A stretch of 64,000 nt of DNA from Rhodospirillales bacterium BBD 1991-14. Its GTDB lineage: Bacteria > Pseudomonadota > Alphaproteobacteria > Kiloniellales > Kiloniellaceae. The notes beneath the pieces are model-generated. The model made no database searches. It saw only the letters and a list, made by a program, of their open reading frames with translations, and had not been told where the DNA came from. Position 1 is the first letter of the stretch. Each line of letters starts with the position of its first letter. Below, in pieces: positions 51,724 through 63,507 of the stretch. Location: positions 62,001 through 126,000 of the forward strand of contig LYSY01000002.1 of NCBI GenBank assembly GCA_001657395.1. Direction: 5' to 3'. The translations under genes and the position numbers were made by a program.

Positions 51724-53696
51724 CAGCTTGCCTTCTTCAGCGCCGGCGCCGCAGCCGGCTGGAGGTCGATGTTGATGACCTGGAGGTCCGCCTTGATCAT
51801 ACCCTTGCGGCCGTCCTCAAAGGTCACCTCGGTTTCGATGTAGGCGCTGTCGGCCTCGGAGTAGAGCGCCTGGATCAGGGGACTGTAGCGCTCGGCGATG
51901 AAACTGCGGCGCACCTTGCGGGTGCGGGTCAGCTCGCCGTCGTCGGCATCCAGTTCCTTGTGCAGGACCAGGAAGCGGCGGATCTGGGAGCCCGAGAGCT
52001 TGGGGTCCGCCGCCAGGTCGCGGTTCACCTTTTCGATATGCCCCTTGATGGTCTCGATCACCTGGGGATTGGCCGCCAGTTCCTGATAGCTGCCGTAGGG
52101 CACGTTGTTGCGCTCCGCCCAGCTCCCCACCGCCACCAGATCGATATTGATGAAGGCGGTGCAATAGTCGCGCTCGTGGCCGAAAGCCACCGCCTCCTTG
52201 ATGTCCGGGAAGAACTTCAGCTTGTTCTCGACGTACTTGGGCGCGAAGAGGCCGCCGTCGTTCAGGCGCCCGACGTCCTTGGCGCGGTCGATGATCTTCA
52301 GGTGCCCGTTGTCGGCGAAGAAGCCGGCATCGCCGGTGTGCACCCAACCATCCGCCGTCTTGGTCTCCGCCGTCGCCTCGGGATTCTTGAAGTACTCGAC
52401 GAAGACGCCGGGGCCGCGGAACATCACCTCGCCGTTGTCGGCGATCTTGATCTCCACATCCAGGGCCGGCTTGCCGACGGTGTCGGCCTCGATCTCGCCG
52501 TCGGGCTGGATTGTGATGAAGACGCTGGCCTCGGTGGAGCCGTAAAGCTGTTTCAGGTTGACGCCCAGCGAGCGGTAAAAGTCGAAGATGTCCGGCCCGA
52601 TCGCCTCGCCGGCCGTATAGGCGAGGCGGATGCGGGTGAAGCCCAGGGTGTTCTTCAGGGGCCCAAAGACCAGGATCTGGCCGAGGGCGTAGAGCAAGCG
52701 GTCGCCGAAGCCCACGGGCTTGCCGTCGAGAATGCCGGTGCCCGAACGCCGCGCCACCTCCATGAAGAAGTGGAACAGCCGGCGCTTGATCCAGCCGGCA
52801 TCCTCCATGCGGATCATCACCGTGGTCAGGATGTTCTCGAAGATGCGCGGCGGCGCGAAGAAGTAGGTGGGCCCCAGCTCGCGCATGTCATGCATGACCG
52901 TGGCGCTGGACTCGGGACAGGCGACGCAGAAGCCCGCCACGTAGCTTTGCGCATAGGAAAAGATGTGATCGCCGACCCACGCCATGGGCAGGTAGGCGAG
53001 GGACTCGTCCTGATCGCTCAGGCCCTCCAGCTTCACCCCGTTGGCCGCCGTCTTCAGCACGTTGTCGAAGCTGAGGATCACGCCCTTCGGCTTGCCGGTG
53101 GTGCCCGAGGTGTAGAGGATGATCGCGGTGTCCGAGCCGCGGCCCCTGGCGATCTCCTCCGCATAGAAGTCCGGATGGATCTTGTTGTAGTCGCGCCCCT
53201 CGGCCTGGACCGCGTCGAAGTGGTGCAGGAAGCCCTGGGTGTAGTGGCGCATGCCGCGCGACTCGTCGTAGACGATCTGGGTCAGGCCCGGGCAGCGCTC
53301 GCGGATCTCCAGCAGCTTGTCGACCTGTTCCTGGTCCTCGACCATGGCAAAGCGCGCCTCGGCGTGCTCCACGACGTAGGCCATCTCCTCGGCCACCGAA
53401 TCCTGGTAGAGCGGCACGGGCACCGCCCCGATGGCCTGGGCCGCCGTCATGGTCCAGTAGAGCCGCGGGCGGTTGTCGCCGACGATGGCGACCTTGTCGC
53501 CGCGCTGCACACCGAGGGAAATCAGCCCGGCAGCGAGGTTGCGAACCTCCTCGGCCACCTGGCCCCAGGTATGGGTCTGCCAGATGCCGAAGTCCTTTTC
53601 GCGGATCGCCGGGCGTCCCGGCCGCTTGGCGGCGTGGTGTTCCAGCAGCTTGGGAAAGGTGTCGAGCTCCGCCGGCGGCAGATCAGCCTTTCTCAT
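51723..53696 (-). CDS. AMP-dependent acyl-CoA synthetase/ligase
   Basis: A 657-residue adenylate-forming enzyme, closest to long-chain acyl-CoA synthetases. The P-loop is IILYTSGTTGKPKGVILSFD (about 190-209), then AYLPMAWVGDH, YGSTEASVFITI, GWVHTGDAGFFADNGHLKII (A8-like hinge Asp) and RAKDVGRLNDG. The terminal part (RTLRVRR-like) fits the class. It is the first gene of the LIV operon and probably activates the imported carboxylic acid (aromatic or acyl) to CoA ester. Confidence 0.92.
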   Translation of the reverse strand: MRKADLPPAELDTFPKLLEHHAAKRPGRPAIREKDFGIWQTHTWGQVAEEVRNLAAGLISLGVQRGDKVAIVGDNRPRLYWTMTAAQAIGAVPVPLYQDSVAEEMAYVVEHAEARFAMVEDQEQVDKLLEIRERCPGLTQIVYDESRGMRHYTQGFLHHFDAVQAEGRDYNKIHPDFYAEEIARGRGSDTAIILYTSGTTGKPKGVILSFDNVLKTAANGVKLEGLSDQDESLAYLPMAWVGDHIFSYAQSYVAGFCVACPESSATVMHDMRELGPTYFFAPPRIFENILTTVMIRMEDAGWIKRRLFHFFMEVARRSGTGILDGKPVGFGDRLLYALGQILVFGPLKNTLGFTRIRLAYTAGEAIGPDIFDFYRSLGVNLKQLYGSTEASVFITIQPDGEIEADTVGKPALDVEIKIADNGEVMFRGPGVFVEYFKNPEATAETKTADGWVHTGDAGFFADNGHLKIIDRAKDVGRLNDGGLFAPKYVENKLKFFPDIKEAVAFGHERDYCTAFINIDLVAVGSWAERNNVPYGSYQELAANPQVIETIKGHIEKVNRDLAADPKLSGSQIRRFLVLHKELDADDGELTRTRKVRRSFIAERYSPLIQALYSEADSAYIETEVTFEDGRKGMIKADLQVINIDLQPAAAPALKKAS

Positions 53697-54068
53697 GTGC
53701 CAAACCCCGTTTTTTCCAACAGGGCGATGGTACCGCGCGCGGCAACCCGGGCATCACAGTCCCAGGCCTCATGGGCCCGGGCACCGTACCCCGTGCCGGC
53801 CGTCTCGGCCGGCTTTCCCGCGCACAGCGACGATGGTGCTCCCATCATTCCGCTGAGCCTCCCGTTCAGATTTCCCGGTTCTTGTTGTTGGCTTGCCTGC
53901 GACCTTCGGCCGCCCGGGAAATCTCGTCTACCTAATCGATCTTTGACCGAAAAATCAACATTCTAAGGGCCGAAGGCCCGAACCGTAACCGTGGCCCCGC
54001 AAGTGCGTTGCGGCGGCCTTTGCCCTGCTGTTCCTCAGTTCCCGGCTGTTCCTCAGTTCCCTGCTTCC
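53697..54068. other. intergenic region between the LIV operon start and the end of mmsA
   Basis: No gene. It holds the promoter side of the minus-strand LIV operon and the 3' side of mmsA. A short GC hairpin (GCCGGC-CGTCTC-GGCCGGC, near 53793-53812) and an AT-richer patch (about 53925-53965) are visible. The mmsA side contains three TTCCTCAGTTC copies (see repeat entry). Confidence 0.5.
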
Positions 54069-54075
54069 TCAGTTC
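54031..54075. repeat. three TTCCTCAGTTC copies at the mmsA 3' end
   Basis: Copies at 54031-54041, 54049-54059 and 54065-54075, 18 and 16 bases apart. The third includes the mmsA stop (TGA on the minus strand at 54071-54069). It looks like a small tandem duplication of the gene's end. Confidence 0.75.
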
Positions 54076-55568
54076 ATCGTCGGGATCGTGAAGCTCGCCC
54101 CTTCCTTCACGCCGGAGGGCCAGCGCGAGGTCACCGTCTTGGTCCGGGTGTAGAAGCGGAAGCTGTCCGGCCCGTGCTGGTTCAGATCCCCGAAGCCGGA
54201 GGCCTTCCAGCCGCCGAAGGTGTAGTAGGCCAGCGGCACCGGGATCGGCACGTTCACGCCCACCATGCCGACGTTCACCCGGTCGCAGAAGTCGCGGGCG
54301 GTGTCGCCGTCGCGGGTGAAGATGGCGGTGCCGTTGCCATAGGGATTGTTCATCGTGAGATCGAGGGCGTCGTTGTAGTCGGGCGAGCGCACGACGGAGA
54401 GCACCGGCCCGAAGATCTCTTCCTTGTAGATGTCCATCTCGGTGGTGACCCTGTCGAAGAGGCAGCCGCCGACGAAAAAGCCGTTCTCGTAGCCCTGCAT
54501 GGCAAAGCCACGCCCGTCGACGGCCAGCTCCGCGCCCTGGGCGACGCCGCTGTCGACCAGCCCCTTGACCCGGTCGCGGGCGGCCGCGGTCACCAGCGGG
54601 CCCATGTCCACGTCATCGCCGCCGGTGTAGGGGCCGATCTTCAGCCCTTCGACCCGTGGGATCAGACGCTCGACCAGTTCGTCGGCGGTCTTCTCACCCA
54701 CCGGCACAGCGACCGAGATCGCCATGCAGCGCTCGCCCGCTGCGCCGTAACCGGCACCGATCAGGGCATCGACCGCCTGGTCCATGTCCGCATCGGGCAT
54801 GATGATCATGTGGTTCTTGGCGCCGCCGAAACACTGCACCCGCTTGCCGGCCGCGCAGCCGCGCGTATAGACGTGCTCGGCGATCGGCGTCGAGCCGACG
54901 AAACCCACGGCCATGATGTCCGGATGGTCGAGGATGGCGTCCACCGCCTCCTTGTCGCCGTTCACGACGTTGAGGATGCCCGCCGGCAGGCCCGCCTCCA
55001 TCATCAGCTCCGCCAGCATCAATGGCACCAGGGGATCGCGTTCGGAAGGCTTCAGAATGAAGGCGTTGCCGGCGGCAATGGCCGGGCAGAACTTCCACAT
55101 CGGGATCATCGCCGGGAAGTTGAACGGCGTGATGCCGGCAACCACCCCCAGCGGCTGGCGCAGGGAATACATGTCGATGCCCGGCCCGGCGTTGGTGGTG
55201 TACTCGCCCTTCAGCAGGTGCGGCGCGCCGAAGCAGAACTCCGCCACCTCCAGGCCGCGGATGATGTCGCCCTTGGCATCCGGCAGGGTCTTGCCGTGCT
55301 CGCGCGACAGCGCCTCGGCCAGCTTGTCCATGTCGCGGTGCAACAATTCGACGAACTTCACCAGCACGCGCGCGCGGCGCTGCGGATTGGTCGCCGCCCA
55401 GGCCGGCTGCGCCTCGCGGGCATTGGCGACCGCGGCATCCAGTTCCCCGGCGCTGGCCAGCGGCACCAGTTTCTCCGCCTCGCCGGTTGCCGGATTGAAC
55501 ACCTCGGCCGTGCGGCCGCTGGTTCCCTTGACGTGCTCTCCGCCAATGAAGTGCGTGAGTTCCTGCAT
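54069..55568 (-). CDS. mmsA: CoA-acylating methylmalonate-semialdehyde dehydrogenase
   Basis: A 499-residue aldehyde dehydrogenase that converts methylmalonate semialdehyde (and malonate semialdehyde) to propionyl- or acetyl-CoA in valine and inositol/beta-alanine breakdown. NAD site FVGSTPIAEHVY, the catalytic Cys in AAGERCMAISVAVPVG, and PFNFPAMIPMWKFCPAIAAG, a MMSDH-specific segment. The start at 55568 (MQELTHFIGGEHV) is the usual one. It is divergent from a LysR gene across a palindromic operator. Confidence 0.94.
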   Translation of the reverse strand: MQELTHFIGGEHVKGTSGRTAEVFNPATGEAEKLVPLASAGELDAAVANAREAQPAWAATNPQRRARVLVKFVELLHRDMDKLAEALSREHGKTLPDAKGDIIRGLEVAEFCFGAPHLLKGEYTTNAGPGIDMYSLRQPLGVVAGITPFNFPAMIPMWKFCPAIAAGNAFILKPSERDPLVPLMLAELMMEAGLPAGILNVVNGDKEAVDAILDHPDIMAVGFVGSTPIAEHVYTRGCAAGKRVQCFGGAKNHMIIMPDADMDQAVDALIGAGYGAAGERCMAISVAVPVGEKTADELVERLIPRVEGLKIGPYTGGDDVDMGPLVTAAARDRVKGLVDSGVAQGAELAVDGRGFAMQGYENGFFVGGCLFDRVTTEMDIYKEEIFGPVLSVVRSPDYNDALDLTMNNPYGNGTAIFTRDGDTARDFCDRVNVGMVGVNVPIPVPLAYYTFGGWKASGFGDLNQHGPDSFRFYTRTKTVTSRWPSGVKEGASFTIPTMN

Positions 55569-55693
55569 TCCGCCAGCCCTTTTCTGTCCCGCGCCTGGGC
55601 TCTTTCGTCCCAAAGATTTCGTCTGAGTATCAGCAACTGTAGTGGTTATTACATTCGAAGGCCGCTCAAAACCGCCAAAATGTCATTTTCATT

Positions 55694-55707
55694 TTGCATT
55701 TCTGCAA
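55694..55707. promoter_or_regulatory. palindromic LysR-type operator in the mmsA/lysR gap
   Basis: TTGCA-TTTC-TGCAA is a perfect inverted repeat (55694-55707). The flanks CATT/ATGA extend the symmetry partly. It lies in the AT-rich middle of the gap between mmsA and the LysR gene and fits a LysR target site. Confidence 0.6.
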
Positions 55708-55828
55708 TGAGAGGCGGAGCATAGCAGCAAGAATGCACTTTACCACGCGGGCCGCCGCAGCGACAGCGCCGCAGCGACAACACTGCCCGCCGGACAGCCG
55801 GAACGGGATCGGACAAGAGGAACTATAC

Positions 55829-56710
55829 GTGCGCTGGGATGACCTGAAGTTCTTCCTGGCGGTGGCCCGTTCGGGCCAGCTCACCACCGCCGCCAAGGGC
55901 CTAAAAGTCGACAACGCCACCGTGGCACGGCGCATCCGCGCCCTGGAATCTGCGCTGGACGCCCGTCTCTTCGACCGCAATCCCAAGGGCTACAGCCTGA
56001 CCGAGGTGGGCCAGCGCCTGCTGCCCGCCGCCGAGGCCATGGAGACCTCGACCCTGGAAGCCCAGGCCCAGGTCCAGGGCCGCGACGAGTCCCTGGACGG
56101 CGTGGTGCGCCTGGGCGCGCCGGACGGCTTCGGCTCGTTTTTCCTGGCGCCGCGCATCCACAAGCTGGCCCGCCGCCATCCGAAGCTGGAACTGCAGCTT
56201 GTGGCCATGCCGCGGATTTTCAGCCTGTCCAAGCGCGAGGCCGATGTGAGCATCGCCATCACCCGCCCCAAGTCCGGGCGCCTGCGGGTCGCCAAGCTGA
56301 CCGACTATCACCTGCATCTCTACGCCACCGGCGACTACCTGAAGGAAAGCCCGCCGATCCAGCAGCTGGAAGACCTGAAACAGCACAGCATGATCGGCTA
56401 CATCTCGGACCTGATCTTCGATCCCAAGCTGGACTACATGCCGATTCTGGGCCGCAAGGTGGTGCCGCAGATCTCCTCCACCAACCTGATCGCCCAGCTG
56501 AACGCGACCCTGGCGGGGGCCGGAATCTGCATCCTGCCCGACTTCCTGGCCGGCGAGCAGAGCGGCCTGCAGCCGGTGCTGCGCAAGACCTTCACGCTCA
56601 CCCGCACCTTCTGGATCGTCAGCCACGAGAACACCGCCTCCCTGCGCCGCATCCGCGAGACGGTGGACTTCATCAAGGCCGAGGTCCGCGAGAACCGGGA
56701 CATCTTCTGA
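55829..56710 (+). CDS. LysR family transcriptional regulator (MmsR-like)
   Basis: A 293-residue LTTR. The winged HTH (about 1-60) reads VRWDDLKFFLAVARSGQLTT, AAKGLKVDNATVARRIRALE. The effector domain starts with GVVRLGAPDGFGSFFLAP. It starts at the GTG at 55829, with AGAGGAAC upstream. It is divergent from mmsA, which it probably controls through the palindrome at 55694. LysR genes are often paired with mmsA. Confidence 0.93.
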   Translation: MRWDDLKFFLAVARSGQLTTAAKGLKVDNATVARRIRALESALDARLFDRNPKGYSLTEVGQRLLPAAEAMETSTLEAQAQVQGRDESLDGVVRLGAPDGFGSFFLAPRIHKLARRHPKLELQLVAMPRIFSLSKREADVSIAITRPKSGRLRVAKLTDYHLHLYATGDYLKESPPIQQLEDLKQHSMIGYISDLIFDPKLDYMPILGRKVVPQISSTNLIAQLNATLAGAGICILPDFLAGEQSGLQPVLRKTFTLTRTFWIVSHENTASLRRIRETVDFIKAEVRENRDIF

Positions 56711-56857
56711 TCCCGGTTCTGGTTCCGGGCACCCCCGCCGCGCCCATTGCGCCCGCCTTGCGGCAGGTCAACACGGTTGTCAAAAACCTGCTGTAGCGTG
56801 CAGTCTTCACGAAGCCTGCGGCCCGATGCGGCCAAAAAAGAGAGACGAAACAGCGCC

Positions 56858-57868
56858 ATGAGCAGCGACCTGCAGAAATCCCAGCCCGAAACGACGGCAG
56901 AGAAGCCCTCTCAGGAGGAGTCCGGTCCAGGGAAACCCGGTCCAGGGAAACCCGGTCCAGGGAAACCCAGCCACGAGGTGAGCTGGGTGGACGCGGAACT
57001 GGAGGACAGCTTCGACGAAGAGCTGGAGATGGAGATCGATGACCAGCGCGTCAGCAAGGAGCTGCGCCAGATCTCCACCCTGCGGCACAAATCGGCCCTC
57101 GACCGCCGCACCTACTTCCGCGAGCTTCTCAAGCTGCAGGCCGAGCTGGTGAAGCTGCAGGACTGGGTCGTGCACACGAACTACAAGCTGCTGGTGATCT
57201 TCGAGGGGCGCGATGCCGCCGGCAAGGGCGGGGTGATCAAGCGGGTTACCCAGCGCCTGAACCCGCGGGTCTGCCGCACGGTAGCGCTGCCGGCGCCGAG
57301 CGAGCGGGAGAAGCACCAGTGGTACTTCCAGCGCTACGTGCCCCACCTGCCGAGCGCCGGCGAAATCGTGCTCTTCGACCGGTCCTGGTACAACCGGGCC
57401 GGCGTGGAGCGGGTCATGGGCTTCGCCAACGAAACGCAGGTCGACGAATTCTTCAACGACGTGCCCGAGTTCGAGCGCATGCTCGTGCGCTCCGGCATCA
57501 AGCTGGTGAAGTACTGGTTTTCCATCACCGACCAGGAACAGCAACTCCGCTTCCTGATGCGCGTCCACGACCCCATCAAGCAGTGGAAGCTGAGCCCCAT
57601 GGATCTGCAGTCCCGCGTCCGCTGGGAGGACTACACCAAGGTGAAGGAGGAGATGCTGCGGCGGACCAACATCCCCGAAGCGACCTGGTCCATCGTCGAG
57701 GGCAACGACAAGAAGCGCGCCCGCCTCAACTGCATCCATCACCTGCTGTCGCAGGTGCCCTACGAAGAGGTGCCCCACGAACCCGCCGTGCTGCCGGAGC
57801 GGGTCTTCAATCCGGATTATGAGCGCACCGTCCTGCCCAAGGAACTCTATGTGCCGGAGGTCTACTAG
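56858..57868 (+). CDS. ppk2: polyphosphate kinase 2 (PPK2)
   Basis: A 336-residue PPK2 that transfers phosphate between polyphosphate and nucleotides. Walker A is VIFEGRDAAGKGGVIKRVTQ and Walker B with lid is VLFDRSWYNRAGVERVMGFA. WSIVEGNDKKRARLNCIHHL is the C-terminal signature. The N-terminal 60 residues are disordered and contain three GPGKP repeats from a perfect 15-bp array (56924-56968). Start 56858 (MSSDLQ) is used. It is followed by an alpha/beta hydrolase 32 bases on. Confidence 0.94.
   Translation: MSSDLQKSQPETTAEKPSQEESGPGKPGPGKPGPGKPSHEVSWVDAELEDSFDEELEMEIDDQRVSKELRQISTLRHKSALDRRTYFRELLKLQAELVKLQDWVVHTNYKLLVIFEGRDAAGKGGVIKRVTQRLNPRVCRTVALPAPSEREKHQWYFQRYVPHLPSAGEIVLFDRSWYNRAGVERVMGFANETQVDEFFNDVPEFERMLVRSGIKLVKYWFSITDQEQQLRFLMRVHDPIKQWKLSPMDLQSRVRWEDYTKVKEEMLRRTNIPEATWSIVEGNDKKRARLNCIHHLLSQVPYEEVPHEPAVLPERVFNPDYERTVLPKELYVPEVY
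56924..56968 (+). repeat. perfect 15-bp tandem repeat in ppk2
   Basis: Three identical copies of GGTCCAGGGAAACCC at 56924, 56939 and 56954. It encodes (GPGKP)3 in the disordered N-terminus and cannot shift the frame. Confidence 0.92.
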
Positions 57869-57900
57869 CGCGCTTGAGCCAAGGGGAACGGCTCGGCCAC

Positions 57901-58713
57901 GTGTCTCCCGATAGCCCGCCGGGCGCGCCGCAGAGCGAGGACCTGCTGCTGGACGCGGGCGGCCTCCGCCTCAGGGCAGGCCGACTGACGCCGGCCAGCG
58001 CGCCGGCCGAAGCGCCGACCCTGGTCTTCCTGCACGAGGCGCTGGGCTCCATCGGCCAGTGGAAGGGCTTTCCCGAGGAGCTCGCCGCCGGCCTAAACCT
58101 GCCGGCGCTGGTCTATGAGCGCCGGGGCCACGGCGGCTCGGCGCCCCTCACCCTGCCCCGTGATAACGGCTACCTGCGCCAGGAAGCCGAGACCGTGCTG
58201 CCGGCCGTCCTTGCCGCCGCCAGGGTCGAGCGGCCAGTTCTGGTCGGCCATTCCGACGGCGCCACCATCGCGCTGATGTTCGCCGCCGCCTTTCCGCGGT
58301 TGCCCGCCGCCTGCGTCGCCCTGGCGCCCCACGTGATGGTGGAGGAGATCACCCTCGCCGGCATTCGCGCCGCCGATGCCGAGCCCGGCGCCACGGAGAT
58401 AAGAAGGCGCCTTGCCAGGTACCATGGCGGGAAGACGGAGGACCTCTGGCGCGCCTGGACCGAGACCTGGCTGCGTCCCGGCTTCGACGGCTGCGAAATG
58501 CGCGCCGACCTCTCGCGCATCACCGCGCCCACTCTGGTCATCCAAGGTGCGGATGACGCCTACGGCTCACCGGCACAGGTCGAGGAAATCGCCGGCTCCG
58601 TCGCCGGCCCGGTCGAAACCCACCTGATCCCGGCCTGCGGCCACGCCCCGCACCTGGAAGCGATGGCCCGGGTCATTGCGGCGATCCACGCCTTCGTGAA
58701 CATCCGGAGATAG
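57901..58713 (+). CDS. alpha/beta hydrolase
   Basis: A 270-residue alpha/beta hydrolase. LVFLHEALGSIGQWKGFPEE carries the oxyanion region, VLVGHSDGATIALMFA the nucleophile elbow (Ser), VIQGADDAYG the Asp and PACGHAPHLEA the His, so the triad is complete. The substrate is unknown; it resembles 3-oxoadipate enol-lactonase-type hydrolases. Starts at GTG 57901; a TTG at 57874 would add nine residues. It probably shares a transcript with ppk2. Confidence 0.88.
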   Translation: MSPDSPPGAPQSEDLLLDAGGLRLRAGRLTPASAPAEAPTLVFLHEALGSIGQWKGFPEELAAGLNLPALVYERRGHGGSAPLTLPRDNGYLRQEAETVLPAVLAAARVERPVLVGHSDGATIALMFAAAFPRLPAACVALAPHVMVEEITLAGIRAADAEPGATEIRRRLARYHGGKTEDLWRAWTETWLRPGFDGCEMRADLSRITAPTLVIQGADDAYGSPAQVEEIAGSVAGPVETHLIPACGHAPHLEAMARVIAAIHAFVNIRR

Positions 58714-58726
58714 CCGCCTTCGGGCG

Positions 58727-60115
58727 CTAGCGCTCCTGCACTCTCAAGGGGCCCAGGCCGTCCAGCTTGGCATCGAGTTCAGGGACCTCCCCATGGCGCT
58801 CCAAGTCCACAAGAAGGGCGCGGGCGGCCATCCAATGGTTCTTCGCCGCTGTGCGGTCGCCACCCGCCTCGGCCAGATCGCCAAGACAGTCGTGGGCATC
58901 CGCTTCAAGGTCTCTGAGGCCGCTGTCCCGGGCCAGGCCCAGGCACTGCCGGTAAAGCTCCGCCGCCTCCGCCGGCGCGCCGTTCAAGGCCGCCACCTCC
59001 CCCAGGCTGAGAAGCTGAATTCCGACACCTTCTTGATCGCCGCGCTTCCGGGCCAGCGCCAACACCTCCTGGAAGATTACGCGTGCGCCCTCCAGGTCCC
59101 CGCGCCTCTTGGCGAGCGCACCGAGGTATCCCATGACCATCGACGCGGCCTGTTCGTTGCCGAGGGCCTGTTCCAGGGCGAGGGCCTGGTTCAACATCTC
59201 TTCGGCCAGGTCATCGTGGCGCTGCTCGAAGTGAAGGACGCCCAGGTTGCCGAGGGCGTAGGCAAGATGGCCGTCCTGTCCGATGTCGCGGCTGAGGTGG
59301 ACGGCGCGCTCGCAGAGTTCGGTCGCCCGCGCGAGATCGCCGCGGCCATGGGCACCGCGCGCCAGACCGATGAGCGCGGCGACCCGCTGGAGCCCGGCGC
59401 CGGAGGGTATCTCGTCGAAGCGCAGCTGCTGCGCGAAGACGCGCCCGGCATCCTCCCGCCGGTCGAGGTGCATATAGATCTCGCCCAGATTGGTGAGGCC
59501 GTCGAAGTGATCGGGATCGAGCTTCACCGCCTCCTCGTAGGCCGCAACCGCCGCCTCGGCGTCATGGAGGACCTGCAGCGCACCGAGGTGACGGGCCGCC
59601 ACGGCGGCCGCCAGACGGCCTTCGAAGGTGGCGTCCCGGCCCTGTGCCAGGGCCTCGCGAAAGATCGTCTCCGCCGTCTCACCACGCCCGGCCGCAAGCT
59701 GCCGCAGGGCCAGGAGCGTACGATCCCGGTCGACGCCAGCGCGCGCGCCGACGCGCACCCAGACCCGCAGCTTGTCGACGGCGCTGCGCAGTTCCGAGAG
59801 CTGGACCACCAGCCTGTCAACGGGAAGGGGCGCACCGCGCCGGGAGAGCAACCGCTCGGCGGTCTCGACGGGGTCGAAGTCTTCCCCGGCTTCGGTCTCG
59901 CCCTCCGCCGCGCTGGTGCCGCGGGGATCCGAGCGCCTTTGCACCGTGCCGCCTCCCCGCCCGCGCCCGGGACGGCGCCGCGGCCCGCCGAAAAGGCCGA
60001 GAATCCCCCCGGCCACGCCGAGGACGAGCAGAAGAAAGGTCGCGATGAGGGCGGTCATCGCCGGGTTTGCCGCTACCCAGTCCAGGGCCCAATCCAAGGC
60101 CTCCTGCACATCCAT
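58727..60115 (-). CDS. membrane-anchored tetratricopeptide-repeat protein
   Basis: A 462-residue protein with one N-terminal helix (MTALIATFLLLVLGVAGGIL, about 19-40) and a disordered basic linker (about 45-80). A long TPR array covers 130-440, with consensus-like repeats such as VAAYEEAVKLDPDHFDGLTN LGEIYMHLDRREDAGRVF, LAYALGNLGVLHFEQRHDDL and MGYLGALAKRRGDLEGARVI. Such arrays bind partner proteins. Function unknown. It is divergent from acnA. Confidence 0.85.
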   Translation of the reverse strand: MDVQEALDWALDWVAANPAMTALIATFLLLVLGVAGGILGLFGGPRRRPGRGRGGGTVQRRSDPRGTSAAEGETEAGEDFDPVETAERLLSRRGAPLPVDRLVVQLSELRSAVDKLRVWVRVGARAGVDRDRTLLALRQLAAGRGETAETIFREALAQGRDATFEGRLAAAVAARHLGALQVLHDAEAAVAAYEEAVKLDPDHFDGLTNLGEIYMHLDRREDAGRVFAQQLRFDEIPSGAGLQRVAALIGLARGAHGRGDLARATELCERAVHLSRDIGQDGHLAYALGNLGVLHFEQRHDDLAEEMLNQALALEQALGNEQAASMVMGYLGALAKRRGDLEGARVIFQEVLALARKRGDQEGVGIQLLSLGEVAALNGAPAEAAELYRQCLGLARDSGLRDLEADAHDCLGDLAEAGGDRTAAKNHWMAARALLVDLERHGEVPELDAKLDGLGPLRVQER

Positions 60116-60529
60116 CGAAAGCCCCTTTCAGGCCGGTTCCGACAGCAAACCGTGCGGCGATCACGATGGCCCAGCATTCGCGCACCTGCGGCCGCCTGAC
60201 AAGACCTCTTTTGGGAGAGGCCCTGACAAGGCTGCCGGGGCGCGTTCCGGCGGTGGAACTCGGCCCGCACAGCCCGGGATTCCGGCGGATTCCCCCCGAT
60301 TCTCATGGACATCCGGGCCGCGATGACTATGTTAGCGCTGTATCCCGATACGTGAGCTCCCGCGGAGCGGTCGCAACCGGTCGCGGGGCATGTCCTCGAA
60401 AGCTTTTCCCGTCCCCATGGTCTGACTTCAGGCCGCCTGATACGGACGGCAAGGCCCCGCCGAGGGTATGGCCCAACCAGACGCGCCGCGACAGAACCGG
60501 CGCCAAAGACCGGCAAAGGAGAGAGCCTC
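60116..60529. promoter_or_regulatory. divergent promoter region upstream of acnA
   Basis: A possible promoter TGGACA-N16-TATGTT is at 60306-60333, followed by the palindrome GTATC-CC-GATAC (60340-60351). AAGGAGA precedes the acnA ATG. No gene is evident in the 414-base gap; nothing clear lies in the first 180 bases. Confidence 0.4.
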
Positions 60530-63214
<2,685 letters not shown>

Positions 63215-63242
63215 TCACCATCAGGGAATTGATCTGAGAGAG

Positions 63243-63276
63243 GCCCCGGATCGCGTCTGGCAATCCGGGGCTTTTT
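63243..63276 (+). terminator. rho-independent terminator of acnA
   Basis: Stem GCCCCGGAT (63243-63251) with ATCCGGGGC (63263-63271), an 11-base loop and TTTTT (63272-63276). It lies about 30 bases after the stop. Confidence 0.88.
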
Positions 63277-63507
63277 CTTTGGCAAGGCGAGATAGCTCCG
63301 AAATCAGAAAAGAGCAGGCTCGCACAACACGCGCGATCGAGGAGCCGACCTGGTCCGCGTAGGCCACCAGCGCCGGTCCGCCGCGCGCTCAGACAGTCAG
63401 CCGTTGCCGGGGCGGTCAGAAGGCCCCGAAGTTACCGAGGAAGCAGGCGCGCAAGCGCCGGGCGAATCCGTCTTTGGATCTGTTTCGCGTCGTCATGGAC
63501 TCGCCCA

